A stretch of 64,000 bases of DNA, taken from the NCBI GenBank assembly GCA_902800965.1, contig CADCGK010000005.1, positions 124,001 to 188,000 on the forward strand, given 5' to 3'. This document shows positions 1-9,350 of this stretch, one piece after another. The position numbers were made by a program, and so were the translations under genes. The notes under the pieces are model-generated. The model had not been told where the DNA came from. It ran no database searches and saw nothing but the letters and a program-made list of their open reading frames with translations. The DNA comes from an uncultured Bacteroidia bacterium (GTDB taxonomy: Bacteria > Bacteroidota > Bacteroidia > Bacteroidales > F082). The first letter of the stretch is position 1, and the number at the start of each line of letters is the position of its first letter.

Positions 1-921
1 GATGCTGTTTTCGTGCCCAGCTTTACCTTCTTTGCCTCTGCCGAAGTGATCGCCATGCAAGGCGCCACACCGGTGTTTGTCGATGTGGATCAGGACACGT
101 TTAATATGGATATCAGAGACTTGCTGAACAAGGTTGAGCATACGGTCAAGGCCAGAAAACTGACCCCCAAAGCCATTATCGCTGTTGACTTGTTTGGCCT
201 CCCCGCTGATTTCAAAATGATTCGTGCTATTGCCGACAGATATCATCTTTATGTGTTGGAGGATGCAGCCCAAGGCTTCGGAGGCCGCATCGGCGAACAG
301 AAAGCTTGCACCTTTGGCGATATCTCTACGACCTCTTTCTTCCCGGCTAAGCCCGTGGGATGCTATGGTGACGGAGGCGCTGTGTTTACCAATAACGACG
401 AGTGGGCGGCGCTGATCGATTCCTACCACATCCATGGCAAGGGCAGCGATCGTTACGACAATGTTCGTATCGGCATGAACTCTCGCCTTGACAGCTTGCA
501 GGCGGCTATTTTGCTGGTGAAGCTGAAGGCGTTCAAGGAGCATGAACTGGTGGATGTCAACAAGGTTGCAGATCGCTATACCGAGAAACTCAAGGGTGTT
601 GTCAAGACTCCCGTGGTGCCGAAAGGCTTTTATTCCAGCTGGGCACAATATACCATCCAGCTGCCCAATAAAGAATGCAGGGTAAAACTTCAGGAGGCTT
701 TGAAAGCCAAGGATATCCCCACTGCTATCTATTACCCGATCCCGATGCACCGCCAGACGGCGTTCAACTATCTGGATCCTGCTACCAACCAATGCCCTGT
801 GTCCGACCATTTGGCTGACGTAGTGCTATCCCTGCCCATCCATCCCTACCTCTCTGAGGCGGATCAAGACCTGATCTGTGATATAATTTGTAACTCCTCA
901 CTCCTAACTCCTCACTCCTAA
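1..921 (+). CDS. DegT/DnrJ/EryC1/StrS sugar aminotransferase (5' partial)
   Basis: PLP-dependent aminotransferase that would make an amino-sugar nucleotide for the surface glycan. The frame is open to base 1, so the N-terminus lies outside the window; about 306 residues remain of a family usually near 370-390. The motif TTSFFPAKPVGCYGDGGA carries the PLP-binding lysine, and LEDAAQGFG carries the cofactor-contacting aspartate. The ending IPTAIYYPIPMHRQ matches the fold's C-terminal domain. It resembles WbpE/WlbC-type enzymes acting on 3-keto-sugars, but the substrate cannot be read from the sequence. The last nine or so residues (NSSLLTPHS) and the stop are encoded by a short repeat, so the natural C-terminus may have been replaced. 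The next gene starts 9 bases downstream. Confidence 0.9.
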   Translation, partial: DAVFVPSFTFFASAEVIAMQGATPVFVDVDQDTFNMDIRDLLNKVEHTVKARKLTPKAIIAVDLFGLPADFKMIRAIADRYHLYVLEDAAQGFGGRIGEQKACTFGDISTTSFFPAKPVGCYGDGGAVFTNNDEWAALIDSYHIHGKGSDRYDNVRIGMNSRLDSLQAAILLVKLKAFKEHELVDVNKVADRYTEKLKGVVKTPVVPKGFYSSWAQYTIQLPNKECRVKLQEALKAKDIPTAIYYPIPMHRQTAFNYLDPATNQCPVSDHLADVVLSLPIHPYLSEADQDLICDIICNSSLLTPHS

Positions 922-929
922 CTCCTCCC
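891..929. repeat. Low-complexity repeat, family A (GAGTTAG/GAGTGAG units)
   Basis: Alternating CTCCTAA and CTCCTCA units. The reverse complement reads GAGTTAGGAGTGAGGAG. It overlaps the 3' end of the aminotransferase and provides its stop. Related copies lie at 3108-3143 and 58552-58575. Confidence 0.75.
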
Positions 930-930
930 C

Positions 931-2043
931 ATGTCGTTTTTTAAAGCTTTGACCTATCGGGAAAACTACGAGGCAGCGCTGGAGTATCTTGTCAGCTCTG
1001 AGACCAAGCATGCACCCAAGTTCGACTTGGTGAATGCTCCGGTGGCTTTGCAGGAGTTGATGAGCATGGCTTATATGCCCCGTAGCGAAGAGCGGTCGAA
1101 GTGGCTGAACGATTTTGTGAAGCGTTGTTGGGAGGTTCCTGACGGTGAGGCTGAGGTGCTGCTTGCGGAGGATCATCTCAACGCCATCCGTTATGTGAAC
1201 CGTTACCTGCGGAAGGCCAACGAGAAGTTGAAACAGGATGGGTTCTTGGTGGTGTCGTTTGATACGGCTGCCAAGCGGCGCTTGCAGTTCTATAGCAAGT
1301 ACCCGAAGTTCATTGCAGGTTTCCTGTATTTCTTTGATTTCATTTGGCACAGGGTCTGTCCTAGACTGTTCTTGACGCGCCGATTCTACTATTTCTGCAC
1401 CAGCAAGGTGAGGAAAGTGTTTCCAAGACCTGAGATATTGGGGAGGCTGTATTACTGCGGCTATGATGTGGTTTCGGAGCAATACATCCACGACCGCTAT
1501 TGTGTCATTGCCCAGAAACGCCGTTCTCCGGATCCTGAGCATCGCAATTACGGCTTGATTGTCAAGTTGCCCAGGATAGGAAAGGGCGGCAAGCTGTTCA
1601 ACGTCTATAAGTTCCGGACCATGTATGCCTATTCGGAGTACCTTCAGACCTACGTGTATGAAAACAACGATCTCCAGACGGGGGGCAAGTTCAAGGACGA
1701 TTACCGCATCACCACTTGGGGCAGGTTCATGCGCAAGCTTTGGATGGACGAGTGGCCGATGTTTTTCAACATTCTGAAAGGTCAGATGAAATTGGTTGGT
1801 GTACGACCGCTCAGTGAGCAGTATTTCAATTTGTATCGTCCTGAGGTACAGCAGCTTCGTATCAAGCATAAACCAGGTTTGTTGCCGCCGTTTTATGCCG
1901 ATATGCCTGAGACCTTGGATGAGATCCAAGAGAGCGAATTGCGTTATTGCGAAGCCTACGAGAAGCACCCTATGAGAACCCAGTTCCGTTATTTCGGGAA
2001 AATCATCGGAAACATTGTTTTCAGACGGAAAACATCAAATTAA
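931..2043 (+). CDS. Initiating sugar-phosphate transferase (PglC/WbaP-type catalytic domain)
   Basis: Predicted to transfer a sugar-1-phosphate from a UDP-sugar to undecaprenyl phosphate, starting the lipid-linked glycan at the inner membrane. The C-terminal half holds the bacterial sugar transferase domain: KFRTM, a DYRITTWGRFMRKL segment, the Asp-Glu pair in WMDEWP and KLVGVRPLS. The roughly 190 residues before it are unusual. They lack the multi-helix N-terminal region of WbaP and resemble the C-terminal part of a SAM-methyltransferase-like fold (GRLYYCGYDVVSEQYIHDRY), with one hydrophobic stretch near residues 120-140 that could be the re-entrant membrane helix. Function is confident; the sugar is unknown. 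Start chosen at the ATG after the repeat. Confidence 0.85.
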   Translation: MSFFKALTYRENYEAALEYLVSSETKHAPKFDLVNAPVALQELMSMAYMPRSEERSKWLNDFVKRCWEVPDGEAEVLLAEDHLNAIRYVNRYLRKANEKLKQDGFLVVSFDTAAKRRLQFYSKYPKFIAGFLYFFDFIWHRVCPRLFLTRRFYYFCTSKVRKVFPRPEILGRLYYCGYDVVSEQYIHDRYCVIAQKRRSPDPEHRNYGLIVKLPRIGKGGKLFNVYKFRTMYAYSEYLQTYVYENNDLQTGGKFKDDYRITTWGRFMRKLWMDEWPMFFNILKGQMKLVGVRPLSEQYFNLYRPEVQQLRIKHKPGLLPPFYADMPETLDEIQESELRYCEAYEKHPMRTQFRYFGKIIGNIVFRRKTSN

Positions 2044-2058
2044 TCACCTCCTTTTTTT

Positions 2059-2090
2059 CTTGTTTTTATAAAAATACTTTAGTATTTTTG
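2059..2090 (+). promoter_or_regulatory. Probable promoter overlapping a hairpin, upstream of wzm-like gene
   Basis: TATTTTTG at 2083-2090 matches the Bacteroidetes -7 consensus TAnnTTTG, with TTG at 2060-2062 twenty bases upstream. An 8-bp perfect inverted repeat (AAAAATAC, loop TTTA, GTATTTTT; 2070-2089) overlaps the -7 element. It could act as a terminator for the upstream gene or as an operator. AT-rich and therefore only moderately certain. Confidence 0.45.
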
Positions 2091-2233
2091 TAAACTATTT
2101 ATTACGCCCTTTTTTGAAGGGCCGCTGCGTGAGTTTTGGATTCGTATTTCATAGTGTTTCAATATTTTATGAAATCACGATGGGACTCAGGTGGCGAAGC
2201 TGTGTAGTATCACGACCCAAAGATTTTGAGTTT

Positions 2234-3109
2234 ATGAGTCAATCGGAAGAGCAGTGGACCACGGTCATCAAGCCTCGAAACAAGCTTTTCGAGGTGAATT
2301 TACGAGAGCTGTGGGACTATAGGGATTTGATATCTCTTTTCATCAAGCGCAATATTATCACACAATATAAGCAGACCATTCTTGGGCCTTTGTGGTTTGT
2401 GGTGCAGCCCGCCTTGACGGTCATCATGTACATGATCGTGTTCGGCGGCATTGCTGGCATCCCCACCGACGGCGTGCCGAGACCTTTGTTCTATTTGGCT
2501 GGTACCTGCATGTGGAACTATTTCTCGGAATGCCTTACCAAGACTTCCAACACTTTTGTGAACAATGCCGGTATTTTTGGCAAGGTTTATTTTCCGCGGC
2601 TTTCGATGCCCATTGCCGATGTGCTGTCGAACCTGTTGCGTTTCGGCATACAGTTCGGTTTCTTCATCCTCGTCTATGCCATTTATGCCATCATCGGCGA
2701 CTCGGGGGCACATCTCAACTGGTATGCTTTGTTGTTCCCCTTCTTGGTTATCATGATGGCAGGACTCGCCTTGGGTTTCGGCATTTTGATTTCTTCGATG
2801 ACCACCAAATACCGCGACTTGCAGGTGCTGTTTTCCTTCATCGTACAGCTGTGGATGTACGCTACGCCTATTGTATATCCCTTGTCACAAACCAAGGGCA
2901 TGTTTTGGTGCGGCATTCCGGTGCACAAGCTGATGTGCTTGAATCCAGTGACCCCGGTGATCGAAACCTTCAAATACGGCTTCTTGGGCGCTGGTGAATT
3001 CGTGGGTTGGCGTTGGTTGATCTACAGCTTCGTGTTCATGTGGGTGTTGCTCGCCTTGGGCGTGGTGGTGTTCAACAAGGTCCAAAAGAGTTTCATGGAT
3101 ACGGTTTGA
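2234..3109 (+). CDS. wzm: Polysaccharide ABC exporter, permease subunit (Wzm-like)
   Basis: ABC-2-type permease expected to pair with the ATPase encoded at 5213-6487 and move an undecaprenyl-linked glycan across the inner membrane. Hallmarks are the cytoplasmic amphipathic start (LRELWDYRDLISLFIKRNI), QTILGPLWFVVQP before the first membrane helix, about six hydrophobic segments, and the TKYRDLQVLFSFIVQLWMY region. The frame is open further upstream to 2114, but the ATG at 2234 (MSQSEEQW) gives the usual 291-residue length and a sensible N-terminus. Permease and ATPase genes are separated by gmd and fcl, an arrangement common in O-antigen and capsule loci. Confidence 0.9.
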   Translation: MSQSEEQWTTVIKPRNKLFEVNLRELWDYRDLISLFIKRNIITQYKQTILGPLWFVVQPALTVIMYMIVFGGIAGIPTDGVPRPLFYLAGTCMWNYFSECLTKTSNTFVNNAGIFGKVYFPRLSMPIADVLSNLLRFGIQFGFFILVYAIYAIIGDSGAHLNWYALLFPFLVIMMAGLALGFGILISSMTTKYRDLQVLFSFIVQLWMYATPIVYPLSQTKGMFWCGIPVHKLMCLNPVTPVIETFKYGFLGAGEFVGWRWLIYSFVFMWVLLALGVVVFNKVQKSFMDTV

Positions 3110-3143
3110 GTTAGTTAGGAGTTAGGAGTTGGGAGTGAGGAGT
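3108..3143. repeat. Low-complexity repeat, family A
   Basis: Units GAGTTAG, TTAGGAG and GAGTGAG in the gap between the permease gene and gmd. It begins at the permease stop codon. Same family as 891-929, in the opposite orientation. Confidence 0.75.
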
Positions 3144-3151
3144 ATTTTGAT

Positions 3152-4240
3152 ATGAAAACAGCATTAATTACCGGCATTACCGGGCAGGATGGCAGTTATT
3201 TGTCGGAGTTCCTGCTGGAGAAAGGTTACGATGTTCATGGCATTATACGTCGGTCTTCGGTGGATTTTCGTGAGCGCATTGAGCATTTGGAAGGCCATGT
3301 AAATTTCCATCTCCATTATGGAGATATTGGTGATTCGCTGGGTATTATACAGGTCGTCAACAAGGTAAAACCTGATGAAATCTATAATTTAGCAGCTCAA
3401 AGTCATGTTCAAGTGAGTTTTGACTCCCCTGAATATACAGCTAACGTAGATGCCACGGGCGTATTGCGCATTCTTGAGGCTGTGCGTCTGTGTGGTTTAG
3501 AGAAGATTTGCCGAATCTATCAGGCAAGCACGTCGGAATTGTATGGAAGAGTGGAACAAGTGCCTCAAAACGAGGAAACACCTTTCCATCCTTATAGCCC
3601 ATACGCTGTAGCCAAATTATACGGCTATTGGATCGTGAAGGAATACCGTGATGCCTATAACATGTTTTGTTGCAACGGCATCCTGTTCAACCATGAGAGT
3701 GAGCGACGTGGAGAGACCTTTGTGACACGTAAAATCACGTTGGCTGCAGCTCGTATCTCACTGGGAAAGCAGGAAAAACTGTACTTGGGAAACCTTTCAA
3801 GTTTGCGCGATTGGGGGTATGCCAAAGACTATGTGGAATGCATGTGGCTTATGCTCCAACAGGATTATCCAGATGATTATGTGATTGCTACAGGTGAGCA
3901 GCACAGTGTGCGCGAGTTCTGTCAACTGGCTTTTCGGGAAGTGGGCATTGAATTGGAGTTCAAAGGAGAAGGACTGGATGAAAAAGGTTACGACAAAGCA
4001 ACAGGCAAGGTGCTTGTAGAGGTGAGCCCTGATTTCTATCGTCCTACTGATGTGGTCAATTTATTGGGTGATCCGACAAAAGCTAAGACCAGGTTGGGTT
4101 GGAATCCGTCGAAAACATCATTGGAGCAATTAGTGAGCCTGATGGTGCAATCTGACATGCGTAAGGTGGCGTCTGAAGGAGTGGCAGCTAGAGTTAGAAT
4201 GAATCTGGAGGAGTATTTGGAGAAGGGAATCATTAAATGA
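3152..4240 (+). CDS. gmd: GDP-mannose 4,6-dehydratase
   Basis: Converts GDP-D-mannose to GDP-4-keto-6-deoxy-D-mannose, first step to GDP-L-fucose. It is an extended SDR enzyme of 362 residues. The NAD(P)-binding motif [11 protein letters not shown] is at residues 7-17, QASTSELYG carries the catalytic Ser/Thr region, Y151xxxK155 is the SDR pair, and [17 protein letters not shown] is typical of Gmd. The stop overlaps the start of fcl by 4 bases, so the two are translationally coupled. A fucose or related 6-deoxyhexose (or a precursor of perosamine-like sugars) is therefore expected in the glycan. Confidence 0.96.
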   Translation: MKTALITGITGQDGSYLSEFLLEKGYDVHGIIRRSSVDFRERIEHLEGHVNFHLHYGDIGDSLGIIQVVNKVKPDEIYNLAAQSHVQVSFDSPEYTANVDATGVLRILEAVRLCGLEKICRIYQASTSELYGRVEQVPQNEETPFHPYSPYAVAKLYGYWIVKEYRDAYNMFCCNGILFNHESERRGETFVTRKITLAAARISLGKQEKLYLGNLSSLRDWGYAKDYVECMWLMLQQDYPDDYVIATGEQHSVREFCQLAFREVGIELEFKGEGLDEKGYDKATGKVLVEVSPDFYRPTDVVNLLGDPTKAKTRLGWNPSKTSLEQLVSLMVQSDMRKVASEGVAARVRMNLEEYLEKGIIK

Positions 4241-5181
4241 TGGAAAAAGACAGTAAAATATATGTTGCCGGTCATCGTGGTATGGTGGGAAGTGCCATTG
4301 TCAGGGAATTGAAACGGCAGGGATACAATAATCTTGTTTTGAGAACCCACAGCGAGTTGGATTTGTGTCGGCAAGACCAGGTAGAGGCTTTTTTTGCAGA
4401 AGAAAAACCTGAGTACGTGTTTCTTGCGGCAGCCAAGGTTGGTGGTATCATGGCCAACCAAAGCGCTTTGGCCGATTTCATGTACGATAACATGATTCTT
4501 GAGATGAATGTGATTCATTCTGCATGGAAAAACGATTGCAAGAAGTTGGAGTTTCTCGGATCAAGTTGCATTTATCCTCGCATGGCGCCTCAGCCCATGA
4601 CGGAGAGTTGCCTGTTGACCTCGGAATTGGAGAAGACCAACGAGGCATACGCTTTGGCTAAGATCAGCGGCTTGAAATACTGTGAATACCTGAATCGCCA
4701 GTATGGAACTGATTACATTAGCGTGATGCCTACAAATCTTTATGGTCCCAATGACAACTATCATCCCGAGCACAGCCATGTGTTACCGGCTTTGATTCGC
4801 CGTTTCCATGAAGCAAAGGAAACAGGTTTGAAAGAAGTGGTCTGTTGGGGAGATGGCTCGCCGCTGCGGGAGTTTCTCTATGTGGACGATTTGGCAAATC
4901 TTTGTGTGTTCTTGATGAACCATTATAGCGGCAATGAGACTGTGAATGCAGGAACAGGCAAGGAGATCACCATCAAAGCGCTTTCGGAAATGGTAGCAAG
5001 GATTGTGGGGTATCAAGGTGAGATCAAGTGGGATGCGGCCAAACCCAATGGAACACCTCGCAAGCTATTGGATGTGAGCAAGGCCGCAAAACTTGGTTGG
5101 ACTTACAAGACGGAGCTAGAGGAGGGGATAAAAAGGGCTTACCAGGATTTTTTGCATAATGAGATGCGAGTGGAAAGATGA
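4237..5181 (+). CDS. fcl: GDP-L-fucose synthase
   Basis: Epimerase/reductase that turns GDP-4-keto-6-deoxymannose into GDP-L-fucose. It has the Rossmann motif GHRGMVGSA (residues 12-20), the family motif FLGSSCIYP (about 107-114), and the catalytic pair Y138/K142 in NEAYALAK. The substrate-binding segment [23 protein letters not shown] is also typical. Length 314 fits the family. It starts within the gmd stop (ATGA overlap). Confidence 0.96.
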   Translation: MMEKDSKIYVAGHRGMVGSAIVRELKRQGYNNLVLRTHSELDLCRQDQVEAFFAEEKPEYVFLAAAKVGGIMANQSALADFMYDNMILEMNVIHSAWKNDCKKLEFLGSSCIYPRMAPQPMTESCLLTSELEKTNEAYALAKISGLKYCEYLNRQYGTDYISVMPTNLYGPNDNYHPEHSHVLPALIRRFHEAKETGLKEVVCWGDGSPLREFLYVDDLANLCVFLMNHYSGNETVNAGTGKEITIKALSEMVARIVGYQGEIKWDAAKPNGTPRKLLDVSKAAKLGWTYKTELEEGIKRAYQDFLHNEMRVER

Positions 5182-5212
5182 TTGAATCATAAGAATAGAT
5201 ATTTGTGTTTTT

Positions 5213-6487
5213 ATGTCGACAGCAATAGAATTCAACAATATCAGCAAGCAATACCGATTGGGTTTGGTTTCAACAAAAACCCTTAGCCACGACCTGAACC
5301 GTTGGTGGCAGACAGCAGTGTTGCACAAGGAAGATCCTTATTTGAAAATCGGTTCAACCAACGACCGCTCCAAGGCTGCCGACAGCGAATATGTCTGGGC
5401 CTTGAAGGACATCAACTTCAAAGTGGAGCAAGGCGATGTGGTCGGTATCATTGGGAAAAACGGAGCTGGCAAAAGTACTTTGCTGAAATTATTGTCAAGA
5501 GTTACTGGGCCTACTACTGGAACCATTAGGGCAAAGGGACGTATTGGCTCCCTGTTGGAAGTGGGCACGGGTTTCCATCCTGAGATGACGGGACGAGAGA
5601 ACATTTACATGAACGGAGCTATTTTGGGCATGACCAAGCAAGAGATTACCAAGAAGCTGGATGAGATTGTGGATTTCAGTGGCTGTGAACGTTATATTGA
5701 CACACCAGTGAAGCGTTATTCCAGTGGTATGATGGTACGTCTTGGCTTTGCCGTTGCAGCTCATCTTGATCCAGAGATTCTTGTGGTGGATGAAGTACTT
5801 GCCGTGGGTGACGCTGAGTTCCAAAAGAAGGCTATTGGAAAGATGCAGGATGTGAGTCGGGGCGAGGGAAGGACTGTGTTGTTTGTGAGCCATAATATGG
5901 CGAGTATTAGGGCTTTGTGTAAGACAGGGGTCCTGTTGGAGAAAGGAATGGTCCGTGCCACAGGTCGGATAAACAATGTTGTTGAAACGTATTTGGACTC
6001 AGCTGAGGCAGAAATGTCTGAAATTGTTAAATCAGTTCGTGTTTATGACGAATCTATTCGTATTAATTGTATTCGTTTTAATGGTTCTATTAATAATAAA
6101 ACTACAATTGTTTCGAATCAAGAATTTTTGGATGTCGTAATTGATGGAGAAACAAGTAAATGTTTGAAGAATACCGATATTCAAATCTTATTTAAAAGCA
6201 GAGAGGAAACCCCAATGGCGATATTATGTGAGGGACATTATAAAGGGGCAACTGAAGATATTCCAATCGGGAAGTTTTGCATTGAAAAACGTATTGTTTT
6301 GCCACGATATTTAGGACAAGGAGATTATAAAATTGATATTGCTATGCATGAACCAATGGTTCGTTGGCTTTTTTATGCCGAAAACGCTGTGTTTGTTCAT
6401 GCTGATGGAGGTTTGGATGGCGTTGGTCAGGCTATGAATATGAAGAGTGGAGGCGTTATCGGCCTAGAAACAACCAAGGGATTATAA
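5213..6487 (+). CDS. wzt: Polysaccharide ABC exporter, ATPase with Wzt-C-like domain
   Basis: ATPase partner of the Wzm-like permease. Residues 1-250 form the nucleotide-binding domain: Walker A GKNGAGKS at 81-88, signature YSSGM at 169-173, Walker B ILVVDE at 189-194. Residues from about 260 to 424 form a C-terminal extension like the beta-sandwich of Wzt proteins, which in characterised O-antigen systems recognises the finished glycan or its terminal modification. Base composition changes inside the gene: the ATPase part is balanced, while the part after about base 6000 is markedly AT-rich like the genes that follow. That suggests the specificity domain was exchanged together with the downstream glycosyltransferases. 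Confidence 0.93.
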   Translation: MSTAIEFNNISKQYRLGLVSTKTLSHDLNRWWQTAVLHKEDPYLKIGSTNDRSKAADSEYVWALKDINFKVEQGDVVGIIGKNGAGKSTLLKLLSRVTGPTTGTIRAKGRIGSLLEVGTGFHPEMTGRENIYMNGAILGMTKQEITKKLDEIVDFSGCERYIDTPVKRYSSGMMVRLGFAVAAHLDPEILVVDEVLAVGDAEFQKKAIGKMQDVSRGEGRTVLFVSHNMASIRALCKTGVLLEKGMVRATGRINNVVETYLDSAEAEMSEIVKSVRVYDESIRINCIRFNGSINNKTTIVSNQEFLDVVIDGETSKCLKNTDIQILFKSREETPMAILCEGHYKGATEDIPIGKFCIEKRIVLPRYLGQGDYKIDIAMHEPMVRWLFYAENAVFVHADGGLDGVGQAMNMKSGGVIGLETTKGL

Positions 6488-6494
6488 GTATTTG

Positions 6495-7319
6495 ATGATG
6501 AGTAATGGACCTGTTCTTTTGATGACTTCTTGCATCAATCCTCAAGGGATGAAGTTTACAAAATTGCAAGATAATGTAGAGCGGAGGAAGCAATATGCAA
6601 ATGCCTTGTCTTTCTATTTGACAAATACACGCTTGAAAATTGTTTATTGCGATAATTCTGGTGAGGAAATTGCGGGATTAATAAAGAACATGGATGATAC
6701 TAGAATAGAACTATTGTCTTTTAATGGGAATAATTACGATGTTTGCTTGGGTAAAGGATACGGAGAACTTGAAATTATCCGATACGCAATGGATCATAGT
6801 CGTTTTTTGAAGAATGCAAAGAGTGTTATAAAGGTTACGGGAAGGTTGATTGTAGAAAACTTGCGTGAGGTAACGAGATTAAACTATAGGTTATTTTGTC
6901 GTCCCAAGCATTTCATTTTTGCAAATGAGCTTACGAAACTGCACGAATTTGATTCTCGTTGTTTTTATGCTAGTTTAGATTTTCTTTCTTGTTATTTTTT
7001 GAATCAGCCGAATACGATAAATGATACCGAAGGCCGATTCTTTGAACATTTTTTATATGATTCAATTAAGAACCTCCCAACCAGTTTTGTGGTTTCAGGA
7101 TTTGCGCTGCCATTGGTTGTAAATGGTGTTTCTGGCTCTACAGGTTCTCAATATGACGACAAGCAATTAAATCGTTTGGAAAAATCGGCAAGAATTAGGG
7201 ATTTCTGTCAATATGAAAAAAGAAGGTTTAAAGGAGAGAATCAAAGAATATATCGAAAAATCCGTTGTGTTTCTTCGCTTGCTCGGATAAAAAAAGCATT
7301 GTTGGTAAGGTTTATTTAG
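6495..7319 (+). CDS. Uncharacterised protein, possibly glycosyltransferase-like
   Basis: I do not recognise a firm family. The 274-residue soluble protein begins PVLLMTSCINPQG, followed by a Rossmann-like segment (RLKIVYCDNSG), then GKGYGELEIIRYAM and VIKVTGRLIVENL. That pattern is reminiscent of nucleotide-sugar-binding (GT-A-like) domains and of uncharacterised sialyl/glycosyltransferase-like proteins in glycan loci. No clear DxD is seen. The start is set at the ATG at 6495, with another in-frame ATG at 6498. It sits in the AT-rich block between wzt and the glycosyltransferases, so a role in assembling the glycan is inferred from position. Confidence 0.6.
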   Translation: MMSNGPVLLMTSCINPQGMKFTKLQDNVERRKQYANALSFYLTNTRLKIVYCDNSGEEIAGLIKNMDDTRIELLSFNGNNYDVCLGKGYGELEIIRYAMDHSRFLKNAKSVIKVTGRLIVENLREVTRLNYRLFCRPKHFIFANELTKLHEFDSRCFYASLDFLSCYFLNQPNTINDTEGRFFEHFLYDSIKNLPTSFVVSGFALPLVVNGVSGSTGSQYDDKQLNRLEKSARIRDFCQYEKRRFKGENQRIYRKIRCVSSLARIKKALLVRFI

Positions 7320-7325
7320 CGTTAA

Positions 7326-7430
7326 CGAAAAATTACATCATGGACACAGTATATTGTTGATAATTATCAGTATGATAAAATTATTTGTCAATATAAGGAT
7401 TTATATAAGAAAATTATCTCTGATAATTGA
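7326..7430 (+). pseudogene. Relic of a GT4-type glycosyltransferase C-terminus
   Basis: The gap between two genes contains a short frame ending in TGA at 7428-7430. It reads like the last helix of many family-4 glycosyltransferases: IVDNYQYDKIICQYKDLYKK then IISDN. That matches the usual pattern of an aromatic-rich helix, Q-Y and LYKKI at the extreme C-terminus. It is preceded by an in-frame TAA at 7323, so no full gene exists. It is interpreted as the leftover of a deleted glycosyltransferase gene. Confidence 0.5.
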
Positions 7431-7433
7431 CGT

Positions 7434-8417
7434 ATGGAAAGAAAAATCGTTGTCCTTACTCCCGTGAAAAACGAGGCCTGGATTTTGCCTCTTTTCTGTG
7501 CCACCACAAGCTTGTGGGCCGACCATATTGTTATTGCAGACCAGCATTCTACCGACGGTTCCAGAGCAATCGCTTCGAGTTTTCCTAAAGTTACATTGGT
7601 TGATAATGATTCCACTGACTTGGATGAGAGATATAGAGATGCTATTCTGGTAAATAAAGCCCGTGAACTGGTAGGAACAAAAGGTATTCTTTTCAGAATA
7701 GATGCGGATGAGATTTTTACACCTAACTTTGATTCAGAAGAATGGTTAACAATAAGACAATCCAAAGCTGGAACGGTATGGAGTTTTCCGTGGCTTCAGA
7801 TCTATCCAGGTTTTAATTCTTATTGGGATTTCTACCCAACATACGGAGCATTCGTGGATGATGGACGGGAGTTTGTTCCTCATGGTGTCATACATTCTCG
7901 TTCAATGTTTTCACCAATATCGGATGAAGAGTCTAAAACTACTTCGGACATTAGTGTATTGCATTTCCAGTTTGTAGATTGGAAACGGATGCAGAGCAAA
8001 CATCGTTATTACCAATGTTTTGAGCATGTTACATTTCCTGCAAAAAGCGCAGTTGAGATATTTCGGATTTATCACTGGATGTATGATTCCGACTTACCTT
8101 TGAAATCTATTCCTTCTTGGTGGATTGAGGATTACAAAAAGCTAGGTATTGACATTAAAAATGTATCTTTCGAAAATAACTATTGGTGGGACAAAAAAAT
8201 CGATGCATATTTTAACGAGTTTTCTCCAAAGTATTTTTGCCATTTTGAAACATATAAGCCTGGTAAATTGCTGTTTGCCAATGGGAAAGGTCTTTTGGAT
8301 ACGTTATTGTTAGCTTACCTTGGTGCGACTAAGCGTCTTTTCAATAGGAAGAAGGGTATATCACGAAAAATTGTTCATAAGATTGACCGCATCCTACAAA
8401 CAAGATTTCACATATAA
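7434..8417 (+). CDS. Glycosyltransferase, GT2-like (GT-A fold)
   Basis: Predicted cytoplasmic glycosyltransferase of 327 residues. The N-terminus (IVVLTPVKNEAWILPLF) followed by IADQHSTDGS is a GT-A nucleotide-sugar site, and RIDADEIF (about residues 84-91) gives the metal-binding DxD. The rest has aromatic acceptor-domain sequence without membrane helices. The related subgroup includes the WaaE/KdtX-type transferases. Donor and acceptor cannot be deduced. AT-rich, like its neighbours, and preceded by the GT4 relic. Confidence 0.8.
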   Translation: MERKIVVLTPVKNEAWILPLFCATTSLWADHIVIADQHSTDGSRAIASSFPKVTLVDNDSTDLDERYRDAILVNKARELVGTKGILFRIDADEIFTPNFDSEEWLTIRQSKAGTVWSFPWLQIYPGFNSYWDFYPTYGAFVDDGREFVPHGVIHSRSMFSPISDEESKTTSDISVLHFQFVDWKRMQSKHRYYQCFEHVTFPAKSAVEIFRIYHWMYDSDLPLKSIPSWWIEDYKKLGIDIKNVSFENNYWWDKKIDAYFNEFSPKYFCHFETYKPGKLLFANGKGLLDTLLLAYLGATKRLFNRKKGISRKIVHKIDRILQTRFHI

Positions 8418-8459
8418 CTGTTATTTTTTCTCGGAAGAAAGTGATTCTTCTTAAAGTAT

Positions 8460-9329
8460 ATGAGTTATCCTAAGATTTCAATAGTTACACCTAATTTTAA
8501 CAAGGTCCAATATTTGGAAAAAACTATCTTATCGGTACTATCACAAGGTTATCCGAATCTTGAATATATTATCATAGACGGAGGAAGCTCTGACGGTTCT
8601 GTGGATATTATCAAGAAGTATGAAAACAAACTGGCCTATTGGGTGTCAGAGCAGGACGATGGCGTGTATTATGCCATAAAAAAAGGCTTTGATCATTCTA
8701 CAGGAGAGATTATGGCATGGATTGGATCTGATGACATGTACCATCCTAACTCTTTTTTTACCGTCGCACAAGTGTTTTCTGATTGTCCACGGGTTTCGTG
8801 GCTGGTAGGAGCACAGGCAAGTTATGACGAAAAAAGCAGAACGGTGGGAGTAGAAAACAGTCCTTATTTCAACCACCTCAGTTTTTTGATGCGCGATTTC
8901 CAATGGGTGCAGCAGGAGTCAACATTTTGGCGCAGAGAGTTGTATGAAAAAGTGGGAGGTTTGGGAACTGATTACAAATTGGCTGGCGATTTTGATTTGT
9001 GGATGCGGTTTTCAAGGTATGAGAAGATGTATATAACAAATGCATTGATAGGTGGTTTCAGGCATAGCGAGGATCAATTGTCAAAAAACTTGGATGTTTA
9101 TTTTAGAGAGGTTGATGACATTATTGCTCGGGAAAACATTTCACCTGAAGAGCATAATCAGATCAAAATGATAGAGAGAAACAAACGGATTGTTTCTTTT
9201 CTGAAAATGTTTAAAATACTAAACTGGCAGGCTCTAAATAGCAGAATGACTACATGGGTTGTTGAGGAAGAAAGACGCCATAGAATTTATTTCGACTTTG
9301 AACGAAAACAGTTTGTTTTGCCAGAATAG
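8460..9329 (+). CDS. Glycosyltransferase family 2
   Basis: GT-A glycosyltransferase of 289 residues. ISIVTPNFNKVQYLEKTILS and IIDGGSSDGS form the nucleotide-binding half. The DxD equivalent is SDDMY after GEIMAWIG, and the region DFDLWMRFS with an upstream WRRELYEKVGG carries the usual catalytic-base area. It closely resembles the N-terminal half of the next gene, which has the same YWVSE(Q/P)D.G(V/I)Y.A(I/M) core, so the two probably arose by duplication. Confidence 0.88.
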   Translation: MSYPKISIVTPNFNKVQYLEKTILSVLSQGYPNLEYIIIDGGSSDGSVDIIKKYENKLAYWVSEQDDGVYYAIKKGFDHSTGEIMAWIGSDDMYHPNSFFTVAQVFSDCPRVSWLVGAQASYDEKSRTVGVENSPYFNHLSFLMRDFQWVQQESTFWRRELYEKVGGLGTDYKLAGDFDLWMRFSRYEKMYITNALIGGFRHSEDQLSKNLDVYFREVDDIIARENISPEEHNQIKMIERNKRIVSFLKMFKILNWQALNSRMTTWVVEEERRHRIYFDFERKQFVLPE

Positions 9330-9350
9330 CCGAATTTGAAAGAATTACAA

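Noticed and set aside
904..1968. Open frame of 354 codons on the - strand opposite the initiating transferase
   Set aside because: The + strand frame has catalytic motifs; the minus frame has none and begins in the stop codon of a neighbour.
8418..8459. AAGAA...TTCTT inverted repeat in the gap between two glycosyltransferase genes
   Set aside because: Five base pairs in AT-rich sequence, expected by chance.
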